Below are positions 62,601 through 64,000 of a stretch of 64,000 bases of DNA, in pieces. The position numbers and the translations under genes are program-made. The notes beneath the pieces were generated by a model. That model saw nothing but the letters and a program-made list of their open reading frames with translations, had not been told where the DNA came from and did no database searches. The stretch is taken from assembly GCA_023935145.1 (NCBI GenBank), contig CM043700.1:32039501-32103500 (forward strand), written 5' to 3'. Source of the DNA: Bretschneidera sinensis (lineage: Eukaryota > Streptophyta > Magnoliopsida > Brassicales > Akaniaceae). Every line of letters starts with the position of its first letter. The stretch's first letter is position 1.

Positions 62601-63516
62601 TTTCGAGATGTTGTCAAGACAATTTTTAAACGGTTGTTTCGTGTATATGCCCACATCTATCACTCACATTTTCAGAAGATTGTGAATTTGAAGGAAGAAG
62701 CTCATTTAAATACCTGCTTTAAACATTTCGTTCTTTTCACATGGGTAAGTTTCAAACGTCATGATTTTTTTTTTAATTTTCAGATAATTGTGATATTCCC
62801 TTATCCCTCCCCCTTCCCCCTCCCCTCCACCTCCTGTCCTTTTAATGGATGATTCTAGTGCGCTATGGTTGAAAAATATCAATTAGAGACATTTTGGAGG
62901 GAAATATAAAACATGTTCAGGCATGCACCACTGTTCCTTAGGTGTCTTTCTTGTCCCATTCAAATCAATGCATAATTCACAAGATGTAGAACCAAATCTG
63001 TTGCGTAGTCTTTAGTGTGCACGATCTAAATTTGAAGACTTGAAGACTTCTGATTCTTGGGTTCAACCTTGTAGTTGGCCCTCTCCCCACCCTTTGTTTG
63101 GGTTCAACCTTGTAGTTGGCCCTCTCCCCACCCTTTGTTTGGCTTTATTTTTATATGTGCCGAGGATACCAATTTGTAACATCAGAGCCCATCACCCAAA
63201 AGTGCTAGCTCATAAGATTTCAGGATCATAAGCATTACATATATGGTAGGATCTCTGGTTGCGCTACCGATATGGGATGTGGGTCATCATAGTCATGCTT
63301 ATTTCTTGCCATATAAACTGCATTTTCATGTGATTCCACCCTCCCCCCCACCCCCCAAAAGATATGCTTGTGTGTATATTATGGACGTACTTGCCTTCAA
63401 TGATTCTTTTGGCCTTTTAAAATCTAATTAACTGCTATGTGATGCAGGAGTTCCGCTTGATTGACAAGGGGGAGCTTGCACCACTCCATGACCTTGTTGA
63501 GTCTGTTCTGCAGTAG
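59631..63516 (+). CDS. MOB1: MOB kinase activator-like protein (MOB1)
   Basis: Seven exons: 59631-59656, 60896-60944, 61070-61178, 61510-61603, 62364-62497, 62581-62744 and 63448-63516, all GT-AG, summing to 645 nt (214 residues plus stop), the normal MOB1 size. MOB1 is a small zinc-binding adaptor that activates NDR/LATS-type kinases in the Hippo-like pathway; in plants it affects cytokinesis, growth and auxin response. The N-terminus [19 protein letters not shown] is typical. Zinc ligands are visible as FCTPSNCP (Cys80, Cys85) and HIYHSHF (His162, His167). KYEYRWADG and the C-terminal DLVESVLQ are also conserved. A 1.2-kb first intron follows a very short first exon. No break is seen. Intron 6 holds a 41-bp duplication and a dispersed repeat. 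Confidence 0.97.
63059..63140 (+). repeat. 41-bp tandem duplication in MOB1 intron 6
   Basis: GGGTTCAACCTTGTAGTTGG and the next 21 bases occur twice with no mismatch (63059-63099 and 63100-63140), so the duplication is recent. Confidence 0.95.
63175..63300. repeat. Dispersed repeat, copy 2, in MOB1 intron 6
   Basis: Related to 47655-47765, sharing TGTAACA, GCCCATC, AAAAGTG, TTACATATAT and GGATCTCT in order. Confidence 0.5.
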
Positions 63517-64000
63517 CGCCATGTGATTTTTCTGTCATTTCAGTAGTTTGAACATTTTGGGTACAAATTTTTGTGAGCTTCTGTTTGCCCATGTAATTTT
63601 TGTGGAATAAGATGCATCAGCTAAGCATCTGTGCTCTTTCTATGTCATTAGTCCATGTGATGACTTGGTTCTTACTCATGATTCAAGAGAAACTTTTGTT
63701 CCCTTTTGTAATTATGAGGAGTTGTTGCTGCATCTTTATCAACGCCACATGTTGGTGGCAACTTCTTGATTATCAATACTTTCAAGAAAGAAAGCAAAGT
63801 ATATTTCCTGCTTGCCCTGGTTCCAACTGACCTTTCCTCCCAACTTACTGCACTTATTTTGGCGAAAGCATAACAATTCATCCCAAGTAAATACCTTGGT
63901 TGAATGGTTCATACATTGACCAGCTGAAATTCTAAATCATCATTTTTCCTTCCTCTCTTTATAATTTGATTGACACCTTGGTTTGGTGAATTCCAACCAT
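63517..64000 (+). other. MOB1 3' UTR and downstream flank
   Basis: The first 100-300 bases are the likely 3' UTR. The open frames here are short and have no domain. Confidence 0.5.

Overview
The window is plant nuclear DNA, most likely from a eudicot. It carries intron-bearing plant genes with GT-AG splice sites (OPR3, MOB1), LTR retrotransposons of plant Ty3/gypsy (Tat-type) and Ty1/copia lineages, and a nuclear insertion of chloroplast DNA. The species cannot be fixed from the sequence alone. All calls come from reading the sequence; no database search was run.

Layout. 1-996 holds no recognisable gene. 1002-12303 is a complete but coding-dead Ty3/gypsy element of Tat type (element 1; 5-bp target duplication CCCAT), with gag-pol on +, a spliced antisense ORF on -, and a 49/98-bp satellite array in its 3' region. 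12309-16755 is AT-rich non-coding DNA with one foldback element. 16761-19588 is a short, very young, non-autonomous relative (element 2; duplication GATAT). 20536-23569 is a complete OPR3-type 12-oxophytodienoate reductase gene (jasmonate synthesis, peroxisomal SRL tail). 24380-25142 is a broken GH17 beta-1,3-glucanase fragment fused to a truncated LTR. About 25143-45050 reads best as one old minus-strand Tat-like element (element 3) blown apart by later insertions: two solo LTRs (26833-27492, 27913-29270), a minus-strand copia (copia B), and a plus-strand SIRE-like copia (copia A, 30130-41005) inside the copia B gag. The 3' LTR of copia A holds a 670-bp plastid insert (trnW-CCA, petG, tail of petL). 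46674-47477 is another solo LTR. 48809-49433 is a germin-like (ABP19-type) gene with a 1-nt frameshift. 50298-54759 is a candidate TIR transposon carrying pieces of at least two unrelated host genes (LIL3 and an NAT10/KRE33 RNA cytidine acetyltransferase). 59631-63516 is a complete seven-exon MOB1 gene.

How it fits together. Only OPR3 and MOB1 look intact and functional; the germin-like gene is intact apart from one base. Most of the rest is a record of transposition. The strongest recurrent pattern not explained by ordinary annotation is short self-complementary sequence in the retroelements. The 3' satellite arrays of elements 1 and 2 (and more weakly element 3) are built from hairpins whose stems differ in a compensated way, and the copia LTRs carry arrays of GTCGAC-centred palindromes whose flanks differ between families while staying palindromic.
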